Assembly: GCA_032622095.1 (NCBI GenBank)
Contig: CP136067.1
Coordinates: 199,356,052 to 199,420,051, forward strand
Direction of reading: 5' to 3'
Length of the DNA: 64,000 bases
Source of the DNA: Siphonodentalium dalli
Taxonomy: Eukaryota > Mollusca > Scaphopoda > Gadilida > Siphonodentaliidae
A model generated the notes under the pieces. That model saw nothing but the letters and a program-made list of their open reading frames with translations. It was not told where the DNA came from and did no database searches. Positions 25,601-35,375 of this stretch are shown one piece after another; positions within the stretch are counted from its first letter, which is position 1, and every line of letters begins with the position of its first letter. A program made the translations under genes and the position numbers.

Positions 25601-27285
25601 TCGTGATATGTTACACTGATTGGTATACACAGATGGGTTCCGCCGCGGGATGGTTGTGAGGTTGTGTCGTGATATGTTACACTGATTGGTATACAGAGAT
25701 GGGTTCCGACACGGGATGGTTGGGAGGGGTTCGTGATATGTTACACCGATTGATATACACAGATGGGTTCCGCCACGGGATGGTTGGGAGGTTGTGTCGT
25801 GACATGCTACACTGATTGGTATACAGAGATGGGTTCCGCCGCGGAATGGTTGGGAGGGGTTCGTGATATGTTACACCGATTGATATACACAGATGGGTTC
25901 CGCCACGGGATTGTTGGGAGGTTGTGTCGTGACATGTTACACTGATTAGTATACAGAGATGGGTTCCTCCGCAAGATGGTTGGGAGGGGTTCGTGATATG
26001 TTACACTGATTGGTATACAGAGATGGGTTCCGCCGCGGGATGGTTGGGAGGGGTTCGTGATATGTTACACCGATTTATATACACAGATAGATTCCTCCGC
26101 GGGATGGTTGGGAGGGGTTCGTGATATGTTACACTGATTGGTATACAGAGATGGGTTCCGCCGCGGGATGGTTGGGAGGGGTTCGTGATATGTTGTACCG
26201 ATTGGTATACAGAGATGGGTTCCGCCGCCGGATGGTTGGGAGGGGTTCGTGATATGTTACACCGATTGGTATACAGAGATGGGTTCCGCCGCGGGATGGT
26301 TGGGAGGTTGTGTCGTGACATGTTACACTGATTGGTATACAGAGATGGATTCCGCAGGGAGATGGTTGAGAGGTTGTGTCGTGATATGTTACACCGATTG
26401 ATATACACAGATGGATTCCGCCGCGGAATGGTTGGGAGGGGTTCGTGATATGTTACACCGATTGATATACAGAGATGGGTTCCGCCGCGGGATGGTTGGG
26501 AGGTTGTGTTGTGATATGTTACACCGATTGGTATACACAGATGGGTTCCGCCGCGGGGTGGTTGGGAGGGGTTCGTGATATGTTACATCGATTGATATAC
26601 ACAGATGGGTTCCGCCGCGGGATGGTTGGGAGGGGTTCGTGATATGTTACACCGATTGTTATACACAGATGGGTTTCGCCGCGGGATGGTTGGGAGGGGT
26701 TCGTGATATGTTACACCGATTGGTATACACAGATGGGTTCCGCCGCGGGATGGTTGGGAGGTTGTGTCGTGATATGTTACACCGATTGATATACACAGAT
26801 GGATTCCGCCGCGGAATGGTTGGCAGGTGTTCGTGATATGTTACACCGATTGATATACAGAGATGGGTTCCGCCGCGGGATGGTTGGGAGGTTGTGTTGT
26901 GATATGTTACACCGATTGGTATACACAGATGGGTTCCGCCGCGGGGTGGTTGGGAGGGGTTCGTGATATGTTACATCGATTGATATACACAGATGGGTTC
27001 CGCCGCGGGATGGTTGGGAGGGGTTCGTGATATGTTACACCGATTGTTAGACACAGATGGGTTCCGCCGCGGGATGGTTGGGAGGGGTTCGTGATATGTT
27101 ACACCGATTGGTATACACAGATGGGTTCCGCCGCGGGATGGTTGGGAGGTTGTGTCGTGATATGTTACACCGATTAGTATACACAGATGGGTTCCGCCGC
27201 GGGATGGTTGGGAGGGGTTCGTGATGTGTTACTCCGATTGATATACACAGATGGGTTCCGCCGCATGATGGTTGGGAGGGGTTCG
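16681..27285. repeat. ~10.6-kb minisatellite array, 64/66-bp monomer, with higher-order repeats
   Basis: About 160 monomers fill intron 1 of the SDR gene. The unit runs GATATGTTACAC(C/T)GATTGGTA, then TACACAGATGGGTTCC, GCCGCGGGATGGTTGGGAG, and ends either GGGTTCGT (64 bp) or GTTGTGTCGT (66 bp). Rare variants mark higher-order copies. 'AGATGTGTTCCGCCGGGGG' recurs near 18.01, 19.10, 21.04, 23.31 and 25.38 kb. 'TTCCGCAGGGAGATGGTTGAG' recurs near 22.15, 24.22 and 26.35 kb. Spacings are about 1.10, 1.94, 2.26, 2.07 and 2.13 kb, differing by whole monomers, which indicates unequal exchange. The many 60-135-codon frames across it are artefacts of the repeat. Confidence 0.97.
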
Positions 27286-27684
27286 CATCCTTATTCTTGT
27301 AAAAAATCTTCAATAGTTGGATATTTCTCACCCGCAGTAGCCACAATCAGAAGTTTAAAAGATAGATATTAGTTTCAGATCGTTTTGACGGGATATTTCC
27401 CTAACAACGGTTTGTGAAAATTGTGTTATTGTGAGATCAATAATGATGATAGAAACCGCATAAGAAAATTCAGTGAAATTTCAAACTAAAACTAAACTGT
27501 AAACTGGTGTCATATGTACGTCGGAAGTTTCTAACAGTTGGAAAACTTGAGGTACCAGTTGGAATGTGTTCCCCGTGGTGGATTTAACTCCACTGGCAAG
27601 TTTCAATCCTGCAATATGTACGTGTATAACGTAGACTACCAGAAACACAGTCACCGACAACAGTTTACTGCCGAATATTTGTAG
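27286..27684. other. unique end of SDR intron 1
   Basis: About 400 bp of non-repetitive A/T-rich sequence between the array and the acceptor TATTTGTAG of exon 2. No separate feature seen. Confidence 0.6.
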
Positions 27685-27879
27685 GAGCTGGCTAAAGAAC
27701 ATGCTAACATAATCCCCATACAGTGTGACCTACGAAAAGAGGAAGAGATATTGGCAATGTTCGAGCGAATTCGAGAAGAGGCGGGCGGTCTGGATGTATG
27801 CATTAACAACGCAGGTTTGAATTGCCAGCCCAGTTCTCTGTTGGAGGGAGAAACCGAGAAGTGGCGAGAAATATTCGAG
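27685..27879 (+). CDS. DHRS11-like: DHRS11-like short-chain dehydrogenase/reductase, exon 2
   Basis: Sixty-five codons between AG (TATTTGTAG|GAGCTG) and GT (TTCGAG|GTACAT), phase 0 at both ends, joining exon 1 in frame. It begins ELAKEHANIIPIQCDLRKEE. The Asp in CDL is the classical SDR contact to the adenine ring, and INNAG (about residues 84-88 of the protein) is the conserved NNAG motif that stabilises the central sheet. LDVCINNAG and the EGETEKWREIFE end match the DHRS11 pattern. The donor site coincides with the first unit of the 52-bp minisatellite. No stop or frameshift is present. Confidence 0.88.
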
Positions 27880-27881
27880 GT

Positions 27882-28446
27882 ACATGTAATTATCACTCTC
27901 TTTACTGAACGTGTTCTCACATAAAAATAATAATACATATAATTAACACTCTCTTTACTGAATGTATTCTCACATAAAATAATAATACATGTAATTAACA
28001 CTCTCTTTACTGAATGTATTCTCACATAAAATAATAATACATGTAATTAACACTCCATTTTCTGAATGTATTCTCACATAAAATAATAATACATGTAATT
28101 AACACTCCATTTTCTGAATGTATTCTCACATAAAATAATAATACATGTAATTAACACTCCATTTTCTGAATGTATTCTCACATAAAATAATAATACATGT
28201 AATTATCACTCTCTTTGCTGAATGTATTCTCACATAAAATAATAATAAATGTAATTAACACTCTATTTACTGAATGTATTCTCACATAAAATAATAATAC
28301 ATGTAATTAACACTCTCTTTACTGAATGTATTCTCACATAAAATAATAATACATGTAATTATCACTCTCTTTACTGAATGTATTCTCACATAAAATAATA
28401 ATACATGTAATTAACACTCTCTTTACTGAATATATTCTCACATAAA
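27882..28446. repeat. 52-bp minisatellite in SDR intron 2, ~11 copies
   Basis: The unit begins ACATGTAATTAACACTCTC and continues with TTTACTGAATGTATTCTCAC and ATAAAATAATAAT. Starts fall at 27882, 27935, 27987, 28039 and onward every 52 bp (53 once). The first unit overlaps the exon 2 donor (GAG|GTACATG). Variants differ mainly in CTCTCTTTAC versus CTCCATTTTC. Confidence 0.95.
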
Positions 28447-28841
28447 ATAAGAAGAGTATGTCATGGAGTGGTCTATTATCCATATAGGAAATATTTACAG
28501 TTATTATACAAGTGCAGAACGATTCATATCCATTGGTTGGAATATTTCTTAGTTTCGCGCTCCGCGTGTATAATGTTTCGCTGTTTCTTGGTATACAGTG
28601 GGCGCATAGAATGGGAATTTTTGGACGGATTAAAAGTCGAACTGCGACCCGGAGGCCGAGTCCGGTAAAAGGTGTAGTCGCGAATCTCAATTTCAATTGT
28701 TATTCGGGTGCCAAGAAGTGCAAGGCGATTAATTATATGAGTTGGTCATTCGTGAAACCAATATATTTTATATTCTATAATTACAATCATGGGTATATAA
28801 TATATGATCTTGAGCGCGTTACCGTTATTTTTTTACTATGG

Positions 28842-29098
28842 TTTTCTTGTTATTACCTTTTCCTTAATAATGTAATTCACTGTAGGTGAAGGGTCCCAAT
28901 CAAAATTTTACGATTTAAGTGACTTTGTGAGCCATTTTGCATTGCGTCGCTTACAATTATGGAATTTATCCTGGGTAATTAATTCAATGTTTATTGAGAT
29001 AGCGGCTCACAAAAGTCACAGAAAAGCATAAAATTTCGAGTTGGGACATTCGCCTACAGTGAAGTACATTATTAAGGAACAGATAATAAATAAGAAAT
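28842..29098. mobile_element. foldback MITE in SDR intron 2
   Basis: Two arms of about 90 bp face each other (about 28842-28936 and 29000-29098) around a spacer of about 65 bp. Matching inverse words include CCTTAATAATGTA, TTCACTGTAGG, AAATTTTA and TTTGTGAGCC. Several mismatches show some age. No clear target duplication or coding capacity was found; superfamily unassigned. Confidence 0.75.
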
Positions 29099-29271
29099 AT
29101 ATTCCCCGCGTTATTTTTTCGACTTTATAAGGTTCCTTGTCAAAATTTCAAAAAGTTCCCATGTTTTGTACTGGTGGAATATGATCTCTATGGGCGTCAA
29201 CAAGATTGGAGATTCATAACATGATCTAAACTGAACTTGTATCTTGGAATATTATTTACATCTTTCGACAG

Positions 29272-29366
29272 GTGAATACTCTGGCTCCTATGATCTGCAC
29301 CAGAGAAGCTGTGAAGATGATGAGAGAGAAGGGTGTCGATGACGGACATATATTCAACATAAGCAG
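29272..29366 (+). CDS. DHRS11-like: DHRS11-like short-chain dehydrogenase/reductase, exon 3
   Basis: Thirty-one codons plus two bases between an acceptor (CTTTCGACAG) and a donor (AAGCAG|GTACGT), entering in phase 0 and leaving in phase 2. The peptide is VNTLAPMICTREAVKMMREK followed by GVDDGHIFNIS. It matches the DHRS11 segment that leads to the catalytic Ser, whose codon would be reached in the next exon. The exon carrying the catalytic Tyr-x-x-x-Lys and the C-terminal half is not found in the rest of the window. Either the gene continues across a very long repeat-filled intron or it is truncated. A 1.29-kb TIR element starts 31 bp after the donor. Confidence 0.85.
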
Positions 29367-29397
29367 GTACGTATACCATTAAAATGCATAATCCGAG

Positions 29398-30687
29398 CAG
29401 GGGGGGAGTCTGGAAAAAAAATTGCACATATAGGGCCCAAAAAGTTTTTTCCGACCCCGAGGGACCCACCACCCCATTTGTGCAACAACAAAAAAATTCC
29501 TCCAAAATTTTGGGGACCCACCCCCTTTCTCATGTTTTTTATCAAAATTTCAGAGTTTTTTTTATAGCCGTTCTTCAATAACTGTTAACTGCCTTTCAAT
29601 CCCACTCCACTATCCTTTTTTGGTGCAAACTCATGCTGTGTACCATTAAGACTCAAGCAATAACATGCTTAATTGGTAAACACAGATCAGAAAAACGAAA
29701 AATAAACTGTATTTCCAGGTGTTTCCTGTGTTTTCAGTATCTAACAACAATAATAAAGCATTGTGTAGGTACACTATATGTCACAAATCGCCCTAGACCC
29801 ATTATAGCCTTAATATATCGAGTGTGTTGTGTCTGACAGAGAACACTGGCCAGTGTAAATAGTGGTAAACAGGTCAGGGGTTCCACAATTATGTGTGCAT
29901 GACCAAAGGACTATCCACCGGGGTGGGGTGAGGGACGGGAATTACACCTAGATATATGGTTATTATACCCCCGATATTAGTCGGCGGGTATATAGTTGAC
30001 GTCTCGAGCCGTCCGTGCATCCGTCCATACAAACATTTTGCATTATAACTCAAGAGTCGGTTGTCATATTTTGATGCCCTGTGGCATGGTGACGGATCAG
30101 AAATGGGGAACGAATATGCATAATATCACGGGTTGTGACCATCAATGCCTACCAAAGTTATGGGCCCTGTTCGACTTTATGAAATTCAGTCCGTACAAAG
30201 TTTTTGCAATATAAGTTAAGTGTCGGTTGTCGAATTTTGATGTGGTTTGGTATGGTGATAGACCAGAATGATAGGGGAAGGATGTATGCACATATTACTG
30301 CATATCACATGTTTCGCCTATCAATGCATACCAGAGTTACCGGCCTTGTTCCATCCGTAAACACGTTTTGCATTCATATAACTCAACCATGGGTTAAGTT
30401 TCCTGAACGCTATTACGGTGGTCCACTGTGAAGTGGCCCGGGATCCTGTGAAATCCAGAATGTTGCTAAATCTGAGGCTAAAGAGTCACTATAGCTGCAT
30501 ATATAGCCCTATACCAACAACCATGGTACTAACATGCTTACAAACAACATTACATGGTCAGTACTTGTAAATTGTTTGAAAAAAAAAACATTTTGGAAAA
30601 AATTTACAAGCACGATTTTTTCGGCCTCTGGACCACCCACCCACCCCGGCCCTATATACGGATTTTTTTTTTGCAGACTCCCCCCTG
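29398..30687. mobile_element. TIR element just downstream of SDR exon 3
   Basis: The left end CAGGGGGGGAGTCTG plus an A-run and ATATAGGGCC is inverted at the right end (GGCCCTATATA, T-run, CAGACTCCCCCCTG). Identical ATCCGAG flanks both sides (29391-29397 and 30688-30694), a 7-bp match that may be a decayed 8-bp duplication of hAT type. The interior carries a degenerate tandem repeat and no transposase frame. It is probably a non-autonomous DNA element. Confidence 0.65.
29985..30430. repeat. degenerate ~180-bp tandem units inside the TIR element
   Basis: Repeated blocks include 'tttgcaatataagtt', 'gtcggttgtc', 'attttgatg', 'ggtatggtgata', 'catcaatgc' and 'ccatccgtaaac'. Two to three diverged units. 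Reading frames are not conserved between them. Confidence 0.55.
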
Positions 30688-30694
30688 ATCCGAG

Positions 30695-30765
30695 TACCAT
30701 AATCAGGTACCATTAAAGATGCATAATCCGAGTACCATAAGCAGGTACCATTATATGGGAGGCCA
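30695..30765. repeat. donor-like direct repeats downstream of SDR exon 3
   Basis: Two further copies of the sequence spanning the exon 3 donor lie here: ATAATCAGGTACCATTAAA followed by GATGCATAATCCGAG, then ATAAGCAGGTACCATTA. Compare the real donor ATAAGCAG|GTACGTATACC with ATGCATAATCCGAG after it. Without the inserted TIR element, these would form a short tandem array starting at the splice site. Confidence 0.6.
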
Positions 30766-31440
30766 AATTCACATTTAATAAATTAATTACGCTTAAGCGC
30801 AATTCGTGGTTATACACTATACAAACACCCCTGGTGAATAAATAGGTTTATCCATAACTTAGCCTTAACTCCTATTGACATATTACCTCTTGTTTCCATT
30901 GGTTTGGATGGTAGGGGGCTAGCCCAACTTCTTAACAAAATGGTTGACTCGCAGCAGTATTACCTTCTGTTTTAGTCCGGGCGACTCCTGTTAACATTAT
31001 ATTATCTTCTGTATTAGTTGGGGCTGCGAGTTACCTTCTGTATTAGTCGGGGCGACTTTGATTTTCTTCAATTTTCTAGTATACAGGCACACCATATGCA
31101 GTGACACCACATTCGCGCTATATGACCATCATGGACATACTATAGATCTGTGCAAGAGATGCTGATTTAATAATAATAAAAAACACTAGAGCTCGAGAAC
31201 TGAGACACTAAAGCTCCAGGAATGAGACATCAAATTTTTGGACATGGATCAGGCATGGATGCTGATAAAATGAAAATAGGGATTTTTACCCTGATTCAAA
31301 ATAAGTAAATCATGTTGAGTACTCAGACTAATTAAAACAGGATATAATTAGCCCAATTCTCCTCTTGAGTTGATATGTGATACACCAGGTCATGCCATTA
31401 GTTTGGGGTAGATTAGATAGTAGTTACAATTATGCTTAAG
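30766..31440. other. no recognised gene
   Basis: A/T-rich. Two related blocks, GCTTAAG(C/T)GCAATTC, occur near 30788 and 31434. Nothing else recognised. Confidence 0.4.
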
Positions 31441-32165
31441 TGCAATTCATTATAACACAGGCCCCAGTACATAGCCTTGAGGAACGCCAGCCGCAATCCT
31501 TTCGAACTGGGATGTTTCAGAATTTAATCGAACACTTTGTGATCGACCATTAAGGTAACTTCGAAACGACTTTAGTAGTTTACCATGTATTCCGTAGCTG
31601 TTCATCTTTACAATAGGCCCATCGTGCCAAACTTTATCGAAAGCCTTTGATACATCAAAAATACAGCACAATGTCATAAGGTCAGCATCAGTAGCCTTAA
31701 GTAAATTATGAAATATTTCAATTAATTGACCCTCAGCACTATGGTTGGACAGGAAACCTTGATTGGTGTTCGTACAAAAGATTGTTTTTGTTTAGGTGAT
31801 CAAGGAGCTTTTTTGAAACGATTTTTTCGAAAACTTTACTCAGCACGATATAAGTAACGACACGCGCGGGCCTGTAATTGTTGGGGTTGCTAGGGTCACA
31901 CTTTTTGGGGATGGGTACAACCCCGGCTTTCTTCCATTCAAAGTGGAATACAGATGTTTTAGTGAGAGTTTAAACAAAATATAAAGGGATTTGCTCACTG
32001 TAGAATGCGTTTCCTTCAGCATACGATAGCTGATAATGTCGGGTCCACTCTCCTTATTTGTGGGCAACTGTCTAAGTATGTTAGTGATATCATCTTGGCA
32101 AATTTGTATCTCGGATAATGTTTTGTCTGTTCAATAAGCAAACTCAGGTACTTTCGGTCCATTAA

Positions 32166-32549
32166 CCCTTTACCCAACAGAACGGCCCTGTGCCAATGCA
32201 TTCTCTTATATGAGTCGACCATAGGTCGCCTCGCATATATAAGAGAATGCATTGGCTTAACACATATTAAAAATGATAAAATTGACAAAGAATGTAGAAA
32301 AATATTTAAAAAATTGTTAAATTATTTTTAGGCCTATGCATTCTCTTATATATGCGAGGCGACCTATGGTCGACTCGCATATATAAGAAAATGCATTGGC
32401 ACAGGGCATAACTGCAACCATCACAATGTGGTCAATGAACCGGTTCCAATGATATTCATATTTGTATGGTGTTATTGAGACAGACCGAAGATATTTTAGG
32501 CTGTTGAAGGTTTATTTGGGCGTTTTTTGCCGTTTTGTTGGGTAAAGGG
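32166..32549. mobile_element. MITE with TTAA target duplication, copy in the LINE
   Basis: Termini are CCCTTTACCCAACAGAACGG and the inverse GTTTTGTTGGGTAAAGGG, each flanked by TTAA. Removing the element and one TTAA rejoins the LINE reading frame (TRVNGPKVP). TTAA target sites are known for piggyBac- and Kolobok-type elements, and the CCC start fits piggyBac. Inside are two copies of the palindrome CTCTTATATATGCGAG...CTCGCATATATAAGAG. No transposase. Confidence 0.85.
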
Positions 32550-33185
32550 TTAACTCTGGTTGACGGGGTCATTGTCACCGGCTTAACTTTTAGTGTACTA
32601 TTCTCAACAAATATACGATTCAAGAGTTCTGCCATGTGTAGGTCCTCACTATATATAAATTATCTTGGTATACGTACAAGCGGATGTATCTGTTTGGTTT
32701 GCGATGTGTTCATAAATTGTTTCACGATATGCCAAAACTGCTTTGGTTGCGTATTTACAGATAAAGACTCGTCAAGGTTCGACGTGTATACTTTTTTGGT
32801 GTATACTTTTTCGCGTTATTCACCTTGTTTCTGGAAATTTTAAATTTGTTCCAATCATTTTGAAAATTAGTTCTAAGTGCTTTCTTTCTCAACCGGTCAC
32901 GTTGTCTTAACGTTGAGTTCGCATACAATATATCGGACCAATTTGTCGCAGCTATTTCAGCGTTCATTCCATAAAAGTTTACACTGGAATAGTTCCATAC
33001 GGATCTTTTCATAACAGGAGTCTCTTGAGTTTGCTTTACAATTTCAACCGATGTAGCGTAATGGTCGGACAATCGAAGATTTGATACAGTCGGGTTCATG
33101 AAGTTCGTCGCTAACTAAAATCGGATATGTAAGGGATCGGGTTGTATATGTGACTCTATGGCAAGTCAAACCGCTATTTAATATT

Positions 33186-33375
33186 AATTTTACTTAAGTA
33201 AAATAAAATTACACTTTAGTAAAAAACTATTTTACTTAAGTAAAATTAACCATGTTTTAACTTAAGTAGAATTCTTTTTTACTTAAGTAAAATAAAAGAT
33301 GACCTTTATTTTACTTAAGTAAAAAAGAATTCTACTTAAGCAAAATAATGCGTTAATTTTACTTAACTAAAATAA
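33186..33375. repeat. left CTTAAG palindrome array (~7 units)
   Basis: Units of TTTTACTTAAGTAAAA or one-base variants are separated by 10-20 bases. Every unit is its own reverse complement. A following block, CATCTATCGATGACCGGTAG, recurs before the right array. Confidence 0.85.
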
Positions 33376-34140
33376 ATGACATCTATCGATGACCGGTAGA
33401 TGGCGTTTATTAAAGCGCCCACATGGGAGTAATGTTGCAAACTAATAATTGCTCCCTTGGCACGTGCGCCGGTAGTGCTGTTCATGTTCGTGAGAAAGTT
33501 ATCTCCCATTGTGTATTATAAATGGCGGATTTCTTTAATTTACTAATAATAGGCCTAACGTATTTACATAATTATGACAGATTCAGTCGATACAACACTG
33601 GACTCAATTTCCAGGGTTATATGAGAGACTGATAGAATATTCTCTGAAGGGGATATAGGAGATTTGCATCGCACGAAGATCAGAATACGTACCGCTGTTG
33701 TCAATTTAAATTGAACTCGATCACCTACGCAAGCAAAAATCTGACTAAAATGTTGAAAAGTATGACATATGCAAAAAACTTCTAACCTGACAACTCGAGG
33801 GAACTATAACCAATACATATCGTGCACCCAGTGAGATGTAATACGAGAGCACCTAGAGACTAGAATAAATTCGCCCACTGCATGTACAAGCACAATAAGC
33901 ATCAAACAACACAAACGCATCACACATTTTAGCAGTTTTCTCTGATTATTGCTGTACTGGCAGTGGGTGTGGAATGTTTTCAATTTTATTGCATGAGGTT
34001 GGTGCTAATCTGTCATCTATATATCATAAAACACGGGCTGTCCTTATAACAAGGTCACCTGTGCATAGTTTGGTGGGATTTGGCGATGGTCTCTAAACTG
34101 ATTGGGGAATAATTAATAACTCTTAACATCCGGTTGCACT

Positions 34141-34610
34141 TTATTTTACTTAAGGAAAATAAATGACATATATCGATGACCGGTAGATAGCGTTTATTTC
34201 ACTTAAGTGAAATAAACCCAAATGTTCATTTATTTTACTTAAGTAAAAAAGAATTTTTCTTAAGTTAAATAAAAACTGTGTTTTATTTCACTTAAGTAAA
34301 ATTCTTTTTTACTTAAGTAAAATATAAAAAGGGCGTAACATAATGGTAATTTTATTTCACTTAAGTAAAATTAGTGTGCGTTTTAATTTTACTTAAGTAA
34401 AATAAAACCATGTAGATGGCGCTTTATTTCACTTAAATAAAATAAAATGACACTTTATTTTACTTAAGTAAAATAAAACCATGTAGATGGCGCTTTATTT
34501 CACTTAAATAAAATAAAATGACACTTTATTTTACTTAAGTAAAATAAAATGTCATTTTATTTCACTTAAGTGAAATAAAGTGTCATTTTATTTTACTTAT
34601 GTAAAATTAA
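34141..34610. repeat. right CTTAAG palindrome array (~14 units)
   Basis: As on the left, but with TTTCACTTAAGTGAAA variants mixed in and a local tandem duplication of about 71 bp (CATGTAGATGGCGCTTTATT block twice). The unequal number of units on the two sides shows array growth after or independent of insertion. Confidence 0.85.
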
Positions 34611-35194
34611 TATTAAATAGCGGTTTGGTTTGCCATATGACTCGAGTGGGTTCCGTAATAACATTATGTAAACTGAATTTTGCTGTGATTTTTTTGCAAG
34701 GGGCCGATCTTCTTCAACATATCACAGTTTAGGTCCCCAACTATCACCAGAGCTGGCTTAAATTCCAGTGCAGTTTCAATTTTTTCTTCCAATTTCAGCC
34801 AGTAGCCTGGCAGACTTTCCCTTTCTGATCTGTATGCCATACATAGGATAAATTTTTTTAATCCAGTTGTATTAGAAAAATACAAAATTATACCACCACC
34901 ATAGTCTGATCTATCATTACGAAGTTACGAACTGGAGGTTGAAAACCAGAAATCGCGAGTCTTTCTGATAAATAATTTTCACTGATATGGGTCTCAGTAA
35001 AACACAGAATATCAAAATCATCGACATCGTCTTCGAATTTTTAAATCTTGTGCCTGATAATGCGGATATTACAGTGCAAAATTGATGGTACTTATAGGCT
35101 GGTAAATGGGACCGGGTTATAGGACTTATAACACCTGCAATCAGAGGCGGTCTGGGCCAAAAAACCGGCCGGGGAAATTAATATAATACTGGCC

Positions 35195-35375
35195 CATCTG
35201 TTCGGGGGTGTCCACAGTCCACCATGGGAAATTCCAACTGTATCCCCCCCCCCCCCCCTTGAATCAGAATCAGACCAAATACATATTTTTGCATAATTCC
35301 ATTTGAACCCCCCCCCCCCCTCCCCTTGAATCAGATGCAGACCAAATACATGTTTTTGCATAATTCCATTTGCAC
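35195..35375. repeat. ~78-bp tandem pair with poly-C tracts
   Basis: Two units share CTTGAATCAGA, CAGACCAAATACAT and TTTTTGCATAATTCCATTTG, each preceded by a run of 10-15 C. Homopolymer lengths may be affected by assembly error. Confidence 0.75.

Larger units (their letters stand above)
33157..34637. mobile_element. CTTAAG-palindrome TIR element with 6-bp target duplication
   Basis: The ends are inverted repeats of 37 bp with two mismatches, starting TATGGCAA and running through CCGCTATTTAATATTAATTT. TGACTC flanks both sides (33151-33156 and 34638-34643). Deleting the element plus one TGACTC restores a LINE endonuclease reading (PTRVTYTT), which fixes the insertion point exactly. Both flanks of the interior are packed with TTTTACTTAAGTAAAA palindromes around a unique core of about 765 bp. 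No transposase frame is visible. A 6-bp duplication does not match the common superfamilies cleanly (hAT 8, Tc1 TA, piggyBac TTAA). Confidence 0.85.
31450..35090 (-). pseudogene. LINE ORF2 (endonuclease plus reverse transcriptase), split by two insertions
   Basis: Reading the minus strand from 35.09 kb, an APE-type endonuclease begins near HCNIR. It continues with FTETHIS (conserved Glu), VIVGDLNCDML (catalytic GDxN) and, after the 1.48-kb insert, EPTRVTYTTRSLTYPILVSD and LSDHYAT (catalytic SDH). The linker (KQFWHIVKQF) follows, interrupted by the TTAA MITE. Reverse transcriptase then shows NKESGPDIISYRML, FDVSKAFDKVWHDG and AGVPQG. The sequence stops at LGPVL before the catalytic F/Y-A-D-D motif, so the 3' end was lost by deletion; that is unusual because LINEs normally lose their 5' end. 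Several in-frame stops and frameshifts occur. Jockey/CR1-type superfamily is likely; clade not fixed. Confidence 0.88.

Noticed and set aside
16681-27285. Many 60-135-codon reading frames on both strands (repeating words such as MICYTDWYT and ISRTPPNHP)
   Set aside because: They arise from the minisatellite. The monomer length is not a multiple of three, frames switch with each 64/66-bp variant, and the same peptides recur only because the DNA repeats.
16681-28446. CRISPR-like arrays
   Set aside because: The repeats are contiguous without unique spacers, and the genome is eukaryotic; these are minisatellites.
35092-35361. Minus-strand glycine-rich frame
   Set aside because: The Gly runs come from poly-C tracts in a 78-bp tandem pair.
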